A DNA stretch of 12,829 bases from Candidatus Kaiserbacteria bacterium RIFCSPHIGHO2_01_FULL_58_22 (GTDB lineage: Bacteria; Patescibacteriota; Minisyncoccia; Phycocordibacterales; UBA2100). Position 1 is the stretch's first letter. The number at the start of each line of letters is the position of its first letter. Positions 1-6,213 of the stretch are shown piece by piece. The DNA lies in the NCBI GenBank assembly GCA_001781445.1, contig MFLB01000045.1, positions 1 through 12,829 of the forward strand. Reading direction: 5' to 3'. The translations under genes and the position numbers were made by a program. The notes under the pieces were generated by a model, which had not been told where the DNA came from, did no database searches, and worked only from the letters and a program-made list of their open reading frames with translations.

Positions 1-163
1 AGATGCAGAAAGAAAAGAAGAAATTATTCGACCAATTCCGGCGAAAATGCTAAACTCATTTCGGTTCCGTTTTGCCACTAGAAAATACTAAGACACGTCT
101 GGTGATGCTGTTCCTCCGCGCTCGCGACGGGGGAATGATGCCGGAAAGTGGTACAGTGAGCCG
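1..163. other. Left-edge region with no confident gene
   Basis: No recognisable gene is present. Two short reading frames run in from the window edge on the plus strand: one stops at 51-53 (it could itself start at the ATG at 3) and one at 89-91. The second encodes a basic tail ending FRFATRKY. Either could be the last residues of an upstream gene, but both are too short to judge. The rest, about 92-163, shows no hairpin or RNA gene that I can support. Confidence 0.3.
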
Positions 164-271
164 ATGGGCGACTACCACGTCGTACTCGGATTGTTGGCAG
201 TGGAGTTCGCCTTTGTTGTGGGAATAGTCTTGCTCCGGCGGCGGGCGCTTGGTATAAAGCCCGCTAATTAG
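164..271 (+). CDS. Possible 35-residue single-pass membrane peptide
   Basis: An ATG-started frame of 35 codons ends in TAG two bases before the next gene. It reads MGDYHVVLGLL, then a hydrophobic stretch (about residues 6-24, rich in V, L, A, F, I), then a basic RRR cluster and a short polar tail. That is the layout of a small inner-membrane peptide with its C-terminus inside (positive-inside rule). Against it, no clear Shine-Dalgarno sequence precedes the ATG, the frame has no recognisable relatives, and a good promoter for the next gene lies inside its 3' half. I do not know a function. It may be a chance frame. Confidence 0.25.
   Translation: MGDYHVVLGLLAVEFAFVVGIVLLRRRALGIKPAN
230..258 (+). 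promoter_or_regulatory. Putative sigma70-type promoter with extended -10
   Basis: TTGCTC at 230-235 and TATAAA at 253-258 are separated by 17 bases. A TG one base before the -10 makes it an extended -10 (TGGTATAAA). Transcription would begin near 265, leaving a leader of only about 10 bases before the kinase ATG at 274. The -35 matches the consensus only in TTG. Confidence 0.5.
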
Positions 272-273
272 CT

Positions 274-789
274 ATGAATATTACGCTCATCGGCATGTCC
301 GGGGCGGGGAAGAGCCACATCGGAAAGATGCTCGCCGAGCGCCTCGGCATCAAGCTCCTCGATATAGACCGCGACGTGTGGGAGGTCGCATACGGGAAGC
401 CGATACAGGAAATACTCGACGAGCGCGGCGAGGATTGGTATGTGGCGGAGGAGGGGCGGCTCATCATCGAATCGACGAAGGGGAAGGACGGACTCGTCAT
501 CTCTCCTCCGGGAAGCGTCGTGTATCAGCCGGATGCGCTGAAACATCTCAAAGCTATATCCACCGTCATATACCTTAAAGTTCCCTTCGAGACGATAGAA
601 GAGCGCAACAAGAATTCAACGCCGCATGCCGTCATCGGCCTCGGCAGGAAGTCTCTCCGCGAGCTGTACGACGAACGCGCGAAACTTTACGAGGAACACG
701 CGCATTGCGTCCTCGAAACGGAGAAATACAACGAACAACAGATCATCGATTCCATCGTCGGTTTGCTCAATATGAAAATGCATGGATGA
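274..789 (+). CDS. Shikimate-kinase-like P-loop kinase with altered substrate motifs
   Basis: 171 residues, the usual size of shikimate kinase. The Walker A loop is GMSGAGKS (residues 7-14), followed by the family's acidic DIDRD (30-34), ILDERGEDW, and a C-terminal RELYDERAKLYEEHA that matches the conserved ER.PLY helix. In true shikimate kinase (AroK/AroL) the substrate is held by an Arg in the GE..FR segment and by a GGG motif. Here the FR position reads YV, and the GGG region reads ISPPGSV (76-82). The fold and ATP binding look intact, but shikimate as substrate is doubtful, and no other aro gene is in view. No Shine-Dalgarno sequence precedes the ATG; the short leader from the 230-258 promoter fits weakly led or near-leaderless translation. 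The stop overlaps the next start by 8 bases, so the two genes are probably co-transcribed. Confidence 0.75.
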   Translation: MNITLIGMSGAGKSHIGKMLAERLGIKLLDIDRDVWEVAYGKPIQEILDERGEDWYVAEEGRLIIESTKGKDGLVISPPGSVVYQPDALKHLKAISTVIYLKVPFETIEERNKNSTPHAVIGLGRKSLRELYDERAKLYEEHAHCVLETEKYNEQQIIDSIVGLLNMKMHG

Positions 790-1186
790 GATAAAAGAAC
801 CTAAACCTGATATTGCAAAGGCTCTCTCCACCGCTTTGGGAAGAGAAGAGCGGCCGCCAGAACACCTTATGGCGATAGTGCCGAATAAGCACTTTTGGTA
901 CGAGTTACGACTCTATGACTTCACGGACCAGCGTTTAATTTTGCGGGAGCAAAGCGGCATGCGGCCAGGTCATCTCAAGTCGGGCATGCTTTTCATGGGT
1001 GGTTCCGACTTCCCGGTTTTCCTGTATGACCCGGAATCCCGCACGGCTTCGCGCCTCAACGATCCTACTGGATATATATGGGAGGCCAGCAAGAGACTCG
1101 AGGATGAGAATCTTGGTCTCATCAAGGCTCCCGAAGAGGAGGAGAAACTTGATCTCATCAAGGATCCCGAAGAAAGCGGGGAGTAA
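782..1186 (+). CDS. Hypothetical protein with C-terminal tandem 12-residue repeat
   Basis: 134 residues of unknown function. The ATG overlaps the end of the kinase gene by 8 bases (the two start and stop signals are interleaved), which indicates translational coupling. There is no signal peptide or membrane segment. Residues about 30-95 look like a small beta-rich domain (FWYELRLYDF, MLFMGGSDFPVFLYD). The C-terminus is strongly acidic and carries two near-identical 12-residue units, LGLIKAPEEEEK and LDLIKDPEESGE, encoded by DNA that repeats with a 36-base period. I do not recognise a family. The protein may act with the kinase beside it, but only the overlap supports that. Confidence 0.7.
   Translation: MDEIKEPKPDIAKALSTALGREERPPEHLMAIVPNKHFWYELRLYDFTDQRLILREQSGMRPGHLKSGMLFMGGSDFPVFLYDPESRTASRLNDPTGYIWEASKRLEDENLGLIKAPEEEEKLDLIKDPEESGE
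1112..1174 (+). repeat. Two-copy 36-bp tandem repeat inside the hypothetical gene
   Basis: CTTGGTCTCATCAAGG at 1112 recurs as CTTGATCTCATCAAGG at 1148, exactly 36 bases later. The similarity runs on for about 27 bases with few mismatches. It is in frame and duplicates an LxLIKxPEE peptide. Confidence 0.85.
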
Positions 1187-1216
1187 GACTTGCTTTCAGG
1201 CGCTCCGCCGGTTTGT

Positions 1217-2041
1217 TTAAGCCGGGAAAGGGTATTTTTCTCCCGCATCGATGGCCGAAAGGGTCTGCAGTCCTTGGTGGAGGGCGCGCGCGTCGTGCGT
1301 ACGGATGTAGTCTACTCCCTGCGTTGCCGCGAAAAGTTCAGCCGCAAGCGTGCGGCTCTGGATATCAACTTCGTCGGATTTTGCGAGATTGCGCAAGAAT
1401 GATTTCCGCGATACGGAGATCATCACGGGGAATTCGAAATGTTTTTTCAACGCGGCGATATGCGCCAACACCACGAGGCTCGGCTCCGGGTTGCTTGCGA
1501 GGAAGAATCCCATGCCCGGATCGATGATGAGCCTGTCTTTTGAGATTCCTGCCGATAGAAGCTGTGGCAATCGTGTTTCGAAAAAAGAGCGGATCGAATC
1601 GAACACCTCTTCCGGAGTTTTGGGAACGCGGATTGCCTTATCGAGATCTGAAATGAAGTGCATCACAATAAGCTTGGCGCTCGAAGAAGCGAGTTCGTCA
1701 TAAAGACTCTCGTCGGGAAATCCGCGTATGTCGTTGAGGTATGCCGCCTTGTGCGAAAGCGCGAAGCGCTGAACCTCGGGCTTCGTCGCGTCTATCGAGA
1801 CGGGGCAGTCAAGGGACTCGAGAACGGGCTTCATGCGGCCAATTTCGACGTCAGCCGGCACCGGCGCGGCGTGCGGATTGCTCGATGCGCCGCTCAATTC
1901 GACGATGTCGGCTCCGTCTTTCAGGAGTTCTCGCGCGTGCGCCATCGCCGCCTCCGGCTCGACGAATTTTCCTCCGTCGGAAAAAGAATCAGTCGTTATG
2001 TTCACTATTCCAACAATTTTTGGCCTGGTCATAGACAGCAC
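1217..2041 (-). CDS. folP: Dihydropteroate synthase (divergent loops)
   Basis: Joins p-aminobenzoate to the pterin diphosphate made by FolK, giving dihydropteroate; cytoplasmic TIM barrel. 274 residues, normal length. Visible motifs are GIVNITTDSFSDGG (11-24), GADIVELSGASSNPHAAPV (43-61), NDIRG (103-107), VMH (126-128), IDPGMGF (173-179), SRKSFL (211-216) and RTHD (247-250), so the pterin-site Asp, Asn, Lys and the Arg-His pair are present. Loop 1 has NITTDSF where NVTPDSF is usual. Loop 2 has SGASSNPHA where GGESTRPGA is usual, losing the conserved Arg. The stretch after DPGMG (FFLASNPEP) also departs from the usual GFGKT. The start chosen is GTG at 2041, preceded by GAGAG and six bases after the folK stop; an ATG three codons later (2032) is the alternative. 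It is last in the metE-metF-folB-folK-folP cluster and converges on the 782-1186 gene with a 30-base gap that shows no strong terminator. Confidence 0.9.
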   Translation of the reverse strand: MLSMTRPKIVGIVNITTDSFSDGGKFVEPEAAMAHARELLKDGADIVELSGASSNPHAAPVPADVEIGRMKPVLESLDCPVSIDATKPEVQRFALSHKAAYLNDIRGFPDESLYDELASSSAKLIVMHFISDLDKAIRVPKTPEEVFDSIRSFFETRLPQLLSAGISKDRLIIDPGMGFFLASNPEPSLVVLAHIAALKKHFEFPVMISVSRKSFLRNLAKSDEVDIQSRTLAAELFAATQGVDYIRTHDARALHQGLQTLSAIDAGEKYPFPA

Positions 2042-2070
2042 ATTCTCTCATTCGTACGAATGAGAGAATG
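2041..2070. repeat. Perfect 30-bp palindrome across the folK stop and folP start
   Basis: The whole 30 bases equal their own reverse complement: 13-base arms CATTCTCTCATTC around a GTAC centre. On the folK-folP mRNA it would make a 13-bp stem with a GTAC loop. It contains the last codons and TGA stop of folK, the GAGAG ribosome-binding sequence of folP, and the first base of its GTG. Folding would hide the folP initiation region unless ribosomes finishing folK open it. Confidence 0.9.
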
Positions 2071-2530
2071 GTTTAACGTCTTCGTGTCCTTCTACACGTG
2101 AGAGGAGAGTCTCGATCGGTACGCCGAGGACCGGATGCACAAAATCAGGGGCGATATCATTCATCGGCACGAGCACGAAAGCACGCTCCGCAATTTTTGG
2201 GTGCGGTATTTTCAATTCCGGTGTTTCGATGATTTTATGTCCGAAAAACAATATATCGATGTCGATACTGCGCGGCTGATTCTTCCGGTGTTCGCCCATT
2301 TCTTTCTGTATGGTATCGATCTTTTGAAATACCTCGTGCGCGGAAAGCTCTGTTTCCGCTTGGATTGTCATATTCAAAAATTCCGGTTGCTCTTTGACGT
2401 ACATCGGCATGGTGCGATATATCGCACTATGTTTCTCCAAGCGTATTTCGGGGGCAAGCCGCTCTATCGCGTGCCGGAGATTATCTTCACGGTTGCCGAC
2501 GTTTGAACCAAGACCGAGAAAGATTTCCAT
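2048..2530 (-). CDS. folK: HPPK: 6-hydroxymethyl-dihydropterin diphosphokinase
   Basis: Transfers diphosphate from ATP to 6-hydroxymethyl-7,8-dihydropterin, the step between FolB and FolP. 160 residues, typical length. Visible motifs are GLGSNVGNR (6-14), YRTMP, QPEFLN (48-53), the signature RKNQPRSIDIDIL (82-94) with the two magnesium-binding Asp (D90, D92), and PHPKIAERAFVLVP (109-122). The family usually has GPR where this has QPR. The ATG at 2530 is the only sensible start and opens directly on the conserved beta strand. No Shine-Dalgarno sequence is visible; the start codon lies in one arm of the inverted-repeat element 2528-2681. The C-terminus is encoded by the 2041-2070 palindrome. 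Confidence 0.95.
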   Translation of the reverse strand: MEIFLGLGSNVGNREDNLRHAIERLAPEIRLEKHSAIYRTMPMYVKEQPEFLNMTIQAETELSAHEVFQKIDTIQKEMGEHRKNQPRSIDIDILFFGHKIIETPELKIPHPKIAERAFVLVPMNDIAPDFVHPVLGVPIETLLSRVEGHEDVKPFSHSYE

Positions 2531-2681
2531 GCCCGGTTAGTAGAATGTGCCTTTGCGGCAGGCCTGCATGCATGGTTGCCGCGGCGTGAGCGACGAACTC
2601 TTACCTAGTGCGCTTTGGATACGTCTGTTGTTTTTTTTCATACTCAATGCGAGCCTAAGGCACATTTCACTACCGGGCATG
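2528..2681. repeat. Intergenic element bounded by long imperfect inverted repeats (folB-folK gap)
   Basis: The outer 26 bases at 2528-2553 match the reverse complement of 2657-2681 at 23 of 26 positions (both begin CATGCCCGGT and end AATGTGCCTT, with one indel and two mismatches). The element fills the gap between folB and folK exactly: one arm ends at the base before the folB stop codon and the other contains the folK ATG. Inside are a smaller hairpin (GCGGCA at 2555-2560 with TGCCGC at 2577-2582) and a run of eight T (A on the mRNA strand). It could be a regulated leader, a spacer RNA or a small mobile element; it contains no gene I can support. Confidence 0.75.
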
Positions 2682-3029
2682 CTATCGCGGCCGAACGATC
2701 GTCACGCCTGGAGTGCCGAGTGGAAGCGCCTTTGGTTTTCTGACTGTTACTGAAACTGTCTTTACCCTTGGATTCTCGAGAATGCGCGTCGCTATCTTGT
2801 CCGCAAGGACTTCGATAAGGCGACATGACGGCCCCTCGAAGATTTCTCGGGCGATCGCCACAAAGTCTTTGTAATTCGCGGCGTCGTCAATATCGTCCGA
2901 TGCGATCGCAGTCTTCGTGTCCACTTCAGCCGAAATTTCGATATGAAATTCGCGGGGTGTTTCCCGTTCATGGTCGCCCACACCGTGCTTACCGATCAAC
3001 ACCAGATTTTCTACGAAAACGTTGTCCAT
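2682..3029 (-). CDS. folB: Dihydroneopterin aldolase
   Basis: Cleaves dihydroneopterin to 6-hydroxymethyl-dihydropterin, the FolK substrate. 115 residues, the usual size. The family features are present: IGKHGVGDHERE with catalytic-region Glu21, EVDTKTAIASDDIDDAANY with Tyr53, SCRLIEVLAD, and the C-terminal VTVRKPK with Lys98. The ATG at 3029 was chosen because it opens directly on the conserved first strand (MDNVFVENLVLIGKHG); the frame is open further upstream, but that part lies inside metF and has no family resemblance. Only two bases separate it from the metF stop, so it is co-transcribed and probably coupled to metF. Confidence 0.93.
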   Translation of the reverse strand: MDNVFVENLVLIGKHGVGDHERETPREFHIEISAEVDTKTAIASDDIDDAANYKDFVAIAREIFEGPSCRLIEVLADKIATRILENPRVKTVSVTVRKPKALPLGTPGVTIVRPR

Positions 3030-3031
3030 AC

Positions 3032-3964
3032 TTACTTCAGGCCTTCCAGAACGTCGGAGGTGGGCTTCGCGACGCTCATGCTGTAGAAGTGGATGCCCGG
3101 CACGCCGTGGGCCAGGAGATCTTTGCATTGCGCTATAGTCGAATCAATGCCGGCGCGATAGATGTCCTCTTCTTTCTCGAAGCGATTGATCGAATCTTGC
3201 ACAGCCTGCGGGATTTTGGTGTAAAAGATGCGCGGTAGCGCCTCAAGGTGCTGTTTTTTGTAGAGTGGCTTTATGCCGGGGATGACGGGAACATTGATCC
3301 CTCGGCGGGCTATTTCGTCTCGGAAAGAGTAGAACGCCGTATTGTCGAAAAACATCTGCGTGATGATGAAGTGCGAGCCAGCGTCTATCTTCTTCTTGAG
3401 GTTTTTCAAATCGGTATCAAAGTCCGGCGCTTCAAAGTGTTTTTCTGGGTAGCCGGCCACACCGATGCAGAAATCGGTTTTGTCGGCATTCTCCATGGGA
3501 TCGAGATACTCGCCCCTGTTCATGCGCTGCATCTGCTCGACGAGGTCGGAGGCGTAGATATTCGCAAATTCTCCGTCATTGGGAGGCCCGTCGCCGCGTA
3601 GGGCAAGCACATTCTCCAGCCCATGGAAGCGGAGCGTGAGGAGCATATCTTCGGTCTCATCCTTGGTGAATCCGCGGCAGATTACGTGCGGCGTCGGCAC
3701 GACCCCGAAGCGCGATTGCGCGGCGATGCAGATCGCATTCGTGTCGAGGCGTTTGTTCTTGATGCGCTCTATCTTTTTGCCGTTCACTTCCTCGATAGTT
3801 CGCTCGTGGGCGTGCGAGGTAACGCTCATGAACGCGGGCTTGTAGCGCATCAATCCCTCGAGCTCTCCAAAGAGGGTTTCCATGCGCGTTCCCTTTTTCG
3901 GGGGAATAATCTCGATCGAGGTGAACGGTTTCGTCGAGTGTTTAATGAGGTCCGTTACTTTCAT
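3032..3964 (-). CDS. metF: 5,10-methylenetetrahydrofolate reductase
   Basis: FAD enzyme that reduces methylene-THF to 5-methyl-THF, the methyl donor for MetE just upstream. 310 residues, typical for bacterial MetF. Visible: FTSIEIIPPK with catalytic-type Glu18, FMSVTSHAHER (45-55), LENVLALRGDGP with the FAD-contacting Asp125, GYPEKH (171-176), FIITQMFFDN (199-208) and GIHFYSMS (290-297). The SVTSHAHER segment, where Proteobacteria have SVTYGAGGS, resembles the variant I associate with Bacteroidetes-like MetF; this comparison is from memory. The ATG at 3964 was chosen; the same frame stays open for another 410 codons, but that part is the complement of metE. It starts five bases after the metE stop, has no visible Shine-Dalgarno sequence, and is followed two bases later by folB. 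Confidence 0.95.
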   Translation of the reverse strand: MKVTDLIKHSTKPFTSIEIIPPKKGTRMETLFGELEGLMRYKPAFMSVTSHAHERTIEEVNGKKIERIKNKRLDTNAICIAAQSRFGVVPTPHVICRGFTKDETEDMLLTLRFHGLENVLALRGDGPPNDGEFANIYASDLVEQMQRMNRGEYLDPMENADKTDFCIGVAGYPEKHFEAPDFDTDLKNLKKKIDAGSHFIITQMFFDNTAFYSFRDEIARRGINVPVIPGIKPLYKKQHLEALPRIFYTKIPQAVQDSINRFEKEEDIYRAGIDSTIAQCKDLLAHGVPGIHFYSMSVAKPTSDVLEGLK

Positions 3965-3969
3965 ATTGT

Positions 3970-6093
3970 TTAGGGGCTTTTTCCGCCCAAGGCGGATCCG
4001 TCTCCGGCGGAGAAACTCCGTGCGAAGCGCTCTCGTAGAATACGCACGGCTTCCATCATACGCTCCAGTTGCGTCCACGCCTCCTCTCCCCGCGTCTTGA
4101 GGCCGCAATCGGGGTTGATCCAGACGCGGCGGGGGTCCATGTCGAGCGAGGAGGGGATGGCGAGCATCTCCTCGACCTCGGGGAGCCGGGGACTGTGCAC
4201 GTCGAACACGCCGAGGCCGAGCGAGGCGGGAAATCCGGAGGCGCGGATCGAGGCCGCGACCTTGCCCTTCGCCTTGCTGTCCTCGATAGAGAGCACGTCG
4301 GTGCCCATGTCCCTGATGGCGTCGAGGATGTCGCCAAATTCGGAAAAGCACATGTGCGAATGGATTATCGTTTCGTCCGGCACGGACGCGAAGGTAAGCC
4401 GGAATGCGTTGACGGCGTGGCGCAGGTAATGCGCTTGGCGCTTCGCGTCGAGTGGAAGCCCTTCGCGGAGCGCCGGCTCGTCTATCTGGATGTGGATAGC
4501 GCCCCCGGCGACGAGGTCTTTGACCTCTTTGGCGAGCGCGCGCGCGACCATGTAGTACTGCGCCTCTTTCTCCATGTCCTCGCGCGGGAACGACCACTGC
4601 ACGATTGTTACCGGCCCGGTGAGCATTCCCTTCACGGGTTTCTTCGTGCACGATTGGGCGTAGGTTGTCCACGGCACGGTGAATGCGCGAGGGCGATCCA
4701 CGTCTCCCGTGATAACGGGCGGGCGCACGTGCCGCGTGCCGTATGACTGCACCGGCCCCTTGATCGGGGTGAACCCGGAGAAATTCTCGGCGAAGTACTG
4801 CACCATGTCGTTGCGCTCGAATTCGCCGTGGACGAGAATGTCGAGGCCGAGCTTCTCCTGCCGCTCCACGCACTCCTTCGTGCGTTCCTTGATGAAGGTC
4901 TCGTATTCGGCTTCCGAGACGGCTCCCTCGCGAAGATCTTTGCGAGCTTTCCGTATCTCGGCGGTCTGCGGGAAGCTCCCGATCGTCGTCGTGGGATAGG
5001 CGATGGGGCTCACCCAGAAGGTTTTGCGCGCGCGCTCGAAACGCTCCTCCGGAAGCGCGGCTGGATGAGGGGTAAAGGGCGCGAACTCCGCATTCCCCGA
5101 TTTGAGCGACGCGAGTTCCGCGATCTTCTCCTCGGCGAAGGAAAAGGGGAACGCCTCGCCTTTGGCGGAAAGGGGGACGTGCAGGAGGGAGCATGAGGGC
5201 GAGATGTAGAGCCGCTCATCGGGAACGGACGCCCGGATCGTGCCGAGCAGTTCTTTCGTTCGCGCGGAGATCGGCCAGACATTGCGTCCGTTCACGACGC
5301 CGGCGACGAGCGCCTTGTCTTTCGGGAATTTCGCGAGGAGAGAGAGGTTCTCGGGGCCGTCGACGAAATCCAATCCGATGCCGGCGACGGGGAAGGCGAA
5401 GAGCCGGTCGGCGAGATCGTTCACCGCGCCGAAATAGACGTGGAGGTGCACGGCGCGCTCGAGGCCTTTGAGGAAGTCGCCGTATCCGTCCGGGATGCCG
5501 CGCGTGAGAAAGGAGGGCTCTTCGAGCTGGACGATGGTATGGGCGGGGAGCGAGGCGATGAACGCGCGATACTCGGCGCCGAGGAGGGCGAAGAGTTCGG
5601 GCATCGGGCGCGGCGTCTTGTTGATGGCGTACGAGAGGAGCGTCCACGGGCCGATGAGCGCGAGTTTGGCGCGGGAGTCGGAGAGGTCGGGCAGGGCGGC
5701 TTCTTTCTGCCATTTGGGATCGCGCTCGATCTCCGGCTGGACGACGTGGTAATTGGTGTTGAACCACTTCACCATCGGCGAGGCCGGCTTCCCTTCTGCG
5801 CCGCGGGGGATGGAAAGGTAGGTCGAAAGCGAGCGGGCCGTTTCTTCCGGCGCGCCGAATCGCGAAGGCGCGAGAGAAAAACGCACGGCGGTCGAAAGAA
5901 GGCGGTCGTAGAGGTCGATGTCTCCCGCCGGGACGAGGTCGAGGTTTTTTTGGGCGCGCCTGTTGTACTCTTCCACTTCCGCGAATGCGCGGCGCACCTC
6001 TTCCTCGCCTGCGGCGCCCCTCCAGAATCGCTCGACCGTTTGCTTGATGAGCGACTGGTAGGTGTTGGGAAATCCGAGAGTCGTGGTTTTCAT
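3970..6093 (-). CDS. metE: Cobalamin-independent methionine synthase
   Basis: Transfers the methyl group from 5-methyl-THF to homocysteine without B12. 707 residues, somewhat shorter than the usual ~750, with both barrels present. N-terminal half: MVKWFNTNYH (107-116). C-terminal half: TTTIGSFPQT (368-377), HGEFERNDMVQYFAE (422-436), GMLTGPVTIVQWS, IHIQIDEPALRE, and the zinc site His580, Cys582, Glu604, Cys663 (IHSHMC, LSIEDS, NPDCGLKTR). All catalytic ligands are therefore present and the enzyme should be active. The ATG at 6093 sits inside one arm of the inverted repeat 6092-6213, with no Shine-Dalgarno sequence. It heads the cluster, directly before metF, giving a methyl-donor-plus-acceptor pair. 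Two short hairpins lie in its last codons (3982-4013). Confidence 0.96.
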   Translation of the reverse strand: MKTTTLGFPNTYQSLIKQTVERFWRGAAGEEEVRRAFAEVEEYNRRAQKNLDLVPAGDIDLYDRLLSTAVRFSLAPSRFGAPEETARSLSTYLSIPRGAEGKPASPMVKWFNTNYHVVQPEIERDPKWQKEAALPDLSDSRAKLALIGPWTLLSYAINKTPRPMPELFALLGAEYRAFIASLPAHTIVQLEEPSFLTRGIPDGYGDFLKGLERAVHLHVYFGAVNDLADRLFAFPVAGIGLDFVDGPENLSLLAKFPKDKALVAGVVNGRNVWPISARTKELLGTIRASVPDERLYISPSCSLLHVPLSAKGEAFPFSFAEEKIAELASLKSGNAEFAPFTPHPAALPEERFERARKTFWVSPIAYPTTTIGSFPQTAEIRKARKDLREGAVSEAEYETFIKERTKECVERQEKLGLDILVHGEFERNDMVQYFAENFSGFTPIKGPVQSYGTRHVRPPVITGDVDRPRAFTVPWTTYAQSCTKKPVKGMLTGPVTIVQWSFPREDMEKEAQYYMVARALAKEVKDLVAGGAIHIQIDEPALREGLPLDAKRQAHYLRHAVNAFRLTFASVPDETIIHSHMCFSEFGDILDAIRDMGTDVLSIEDSKAKGKVAASIRASGFPASLGLGVFDVHSPRLPEVEEMLAIPSSLDMDPRRVWINPDCGLKTRGEEAWTQLERMMEAVRILRERFARSFSAGDGSALGGKSP
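3982..4013 (-). repeat. Two adjacent hairpins in the 3' end of metE
   Basis: TCCGCC/GGCGGA (3982-3987 with 3991-3996, loop CAA) and TCTCCG/CGGAGA (4001-4006 with 4008-4013, one-base centre) lie within the last 15 or so codons of metE, just before metF. Neither is followed by a U run on the mRNA strand, so they are not classical terminators. Confidence 0.55.
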
Positions 6094-6213
6094 CCCGTTA
6101 GAAGTAGGAAGCTTGCGCTTCCGACTCGAAAATTATGTTTTGTAAGCACTCGACCATTGAAAGCCATACATGGAATCTGCCACGATCTGAACTTCCGCGA
6201 CTTCTAACGGGAT
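6092..6213. repeat. Inverted-repeat-bounded leader element upstream of metE
   Basis: Perfect 14-base arms, ATCCCGTTAGAAGT at 6092-6105 and its complement at 6200-6213, enclose about 94 bases. On the metE mRNA strand the pairing can extend inwards through GGAAG/CTTCC (6192-6196 with 6107-6111). The same CTTCC can instead pair locally in GGAAGC-GCAA-GCTTCC (6107-6122), a six-bp stem with a GNRA tetraloop. The metE ATG (6091-6093) is at the edge of one arm. I see no match to SAM or cobalamin riboswitch consensus motifs. The arrangement could be a leader with alternative folds or a short mobile element. Confidence 0.65.

Noticed and set aside
3965..5194. The metF frame extends 410 codons upstream, as if a large fusion protein.
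   Set aside because: That part is metE in another frame and is Arg-rich; MetF conservation begins at the ATG at 3964.
5440..6207. A 255-codon plus-strand open frame opposite metE.
   Set aside because: It is the complement of well-conserved metE codons, has Arg/Glu/Gly-rich shadow composition and no recognisable domain.
6094..6213. SAM or cobalamin riboswitch ahead of metE.
   Set aside because: No consensus boxes of either class were seen; only the general leader position fits.
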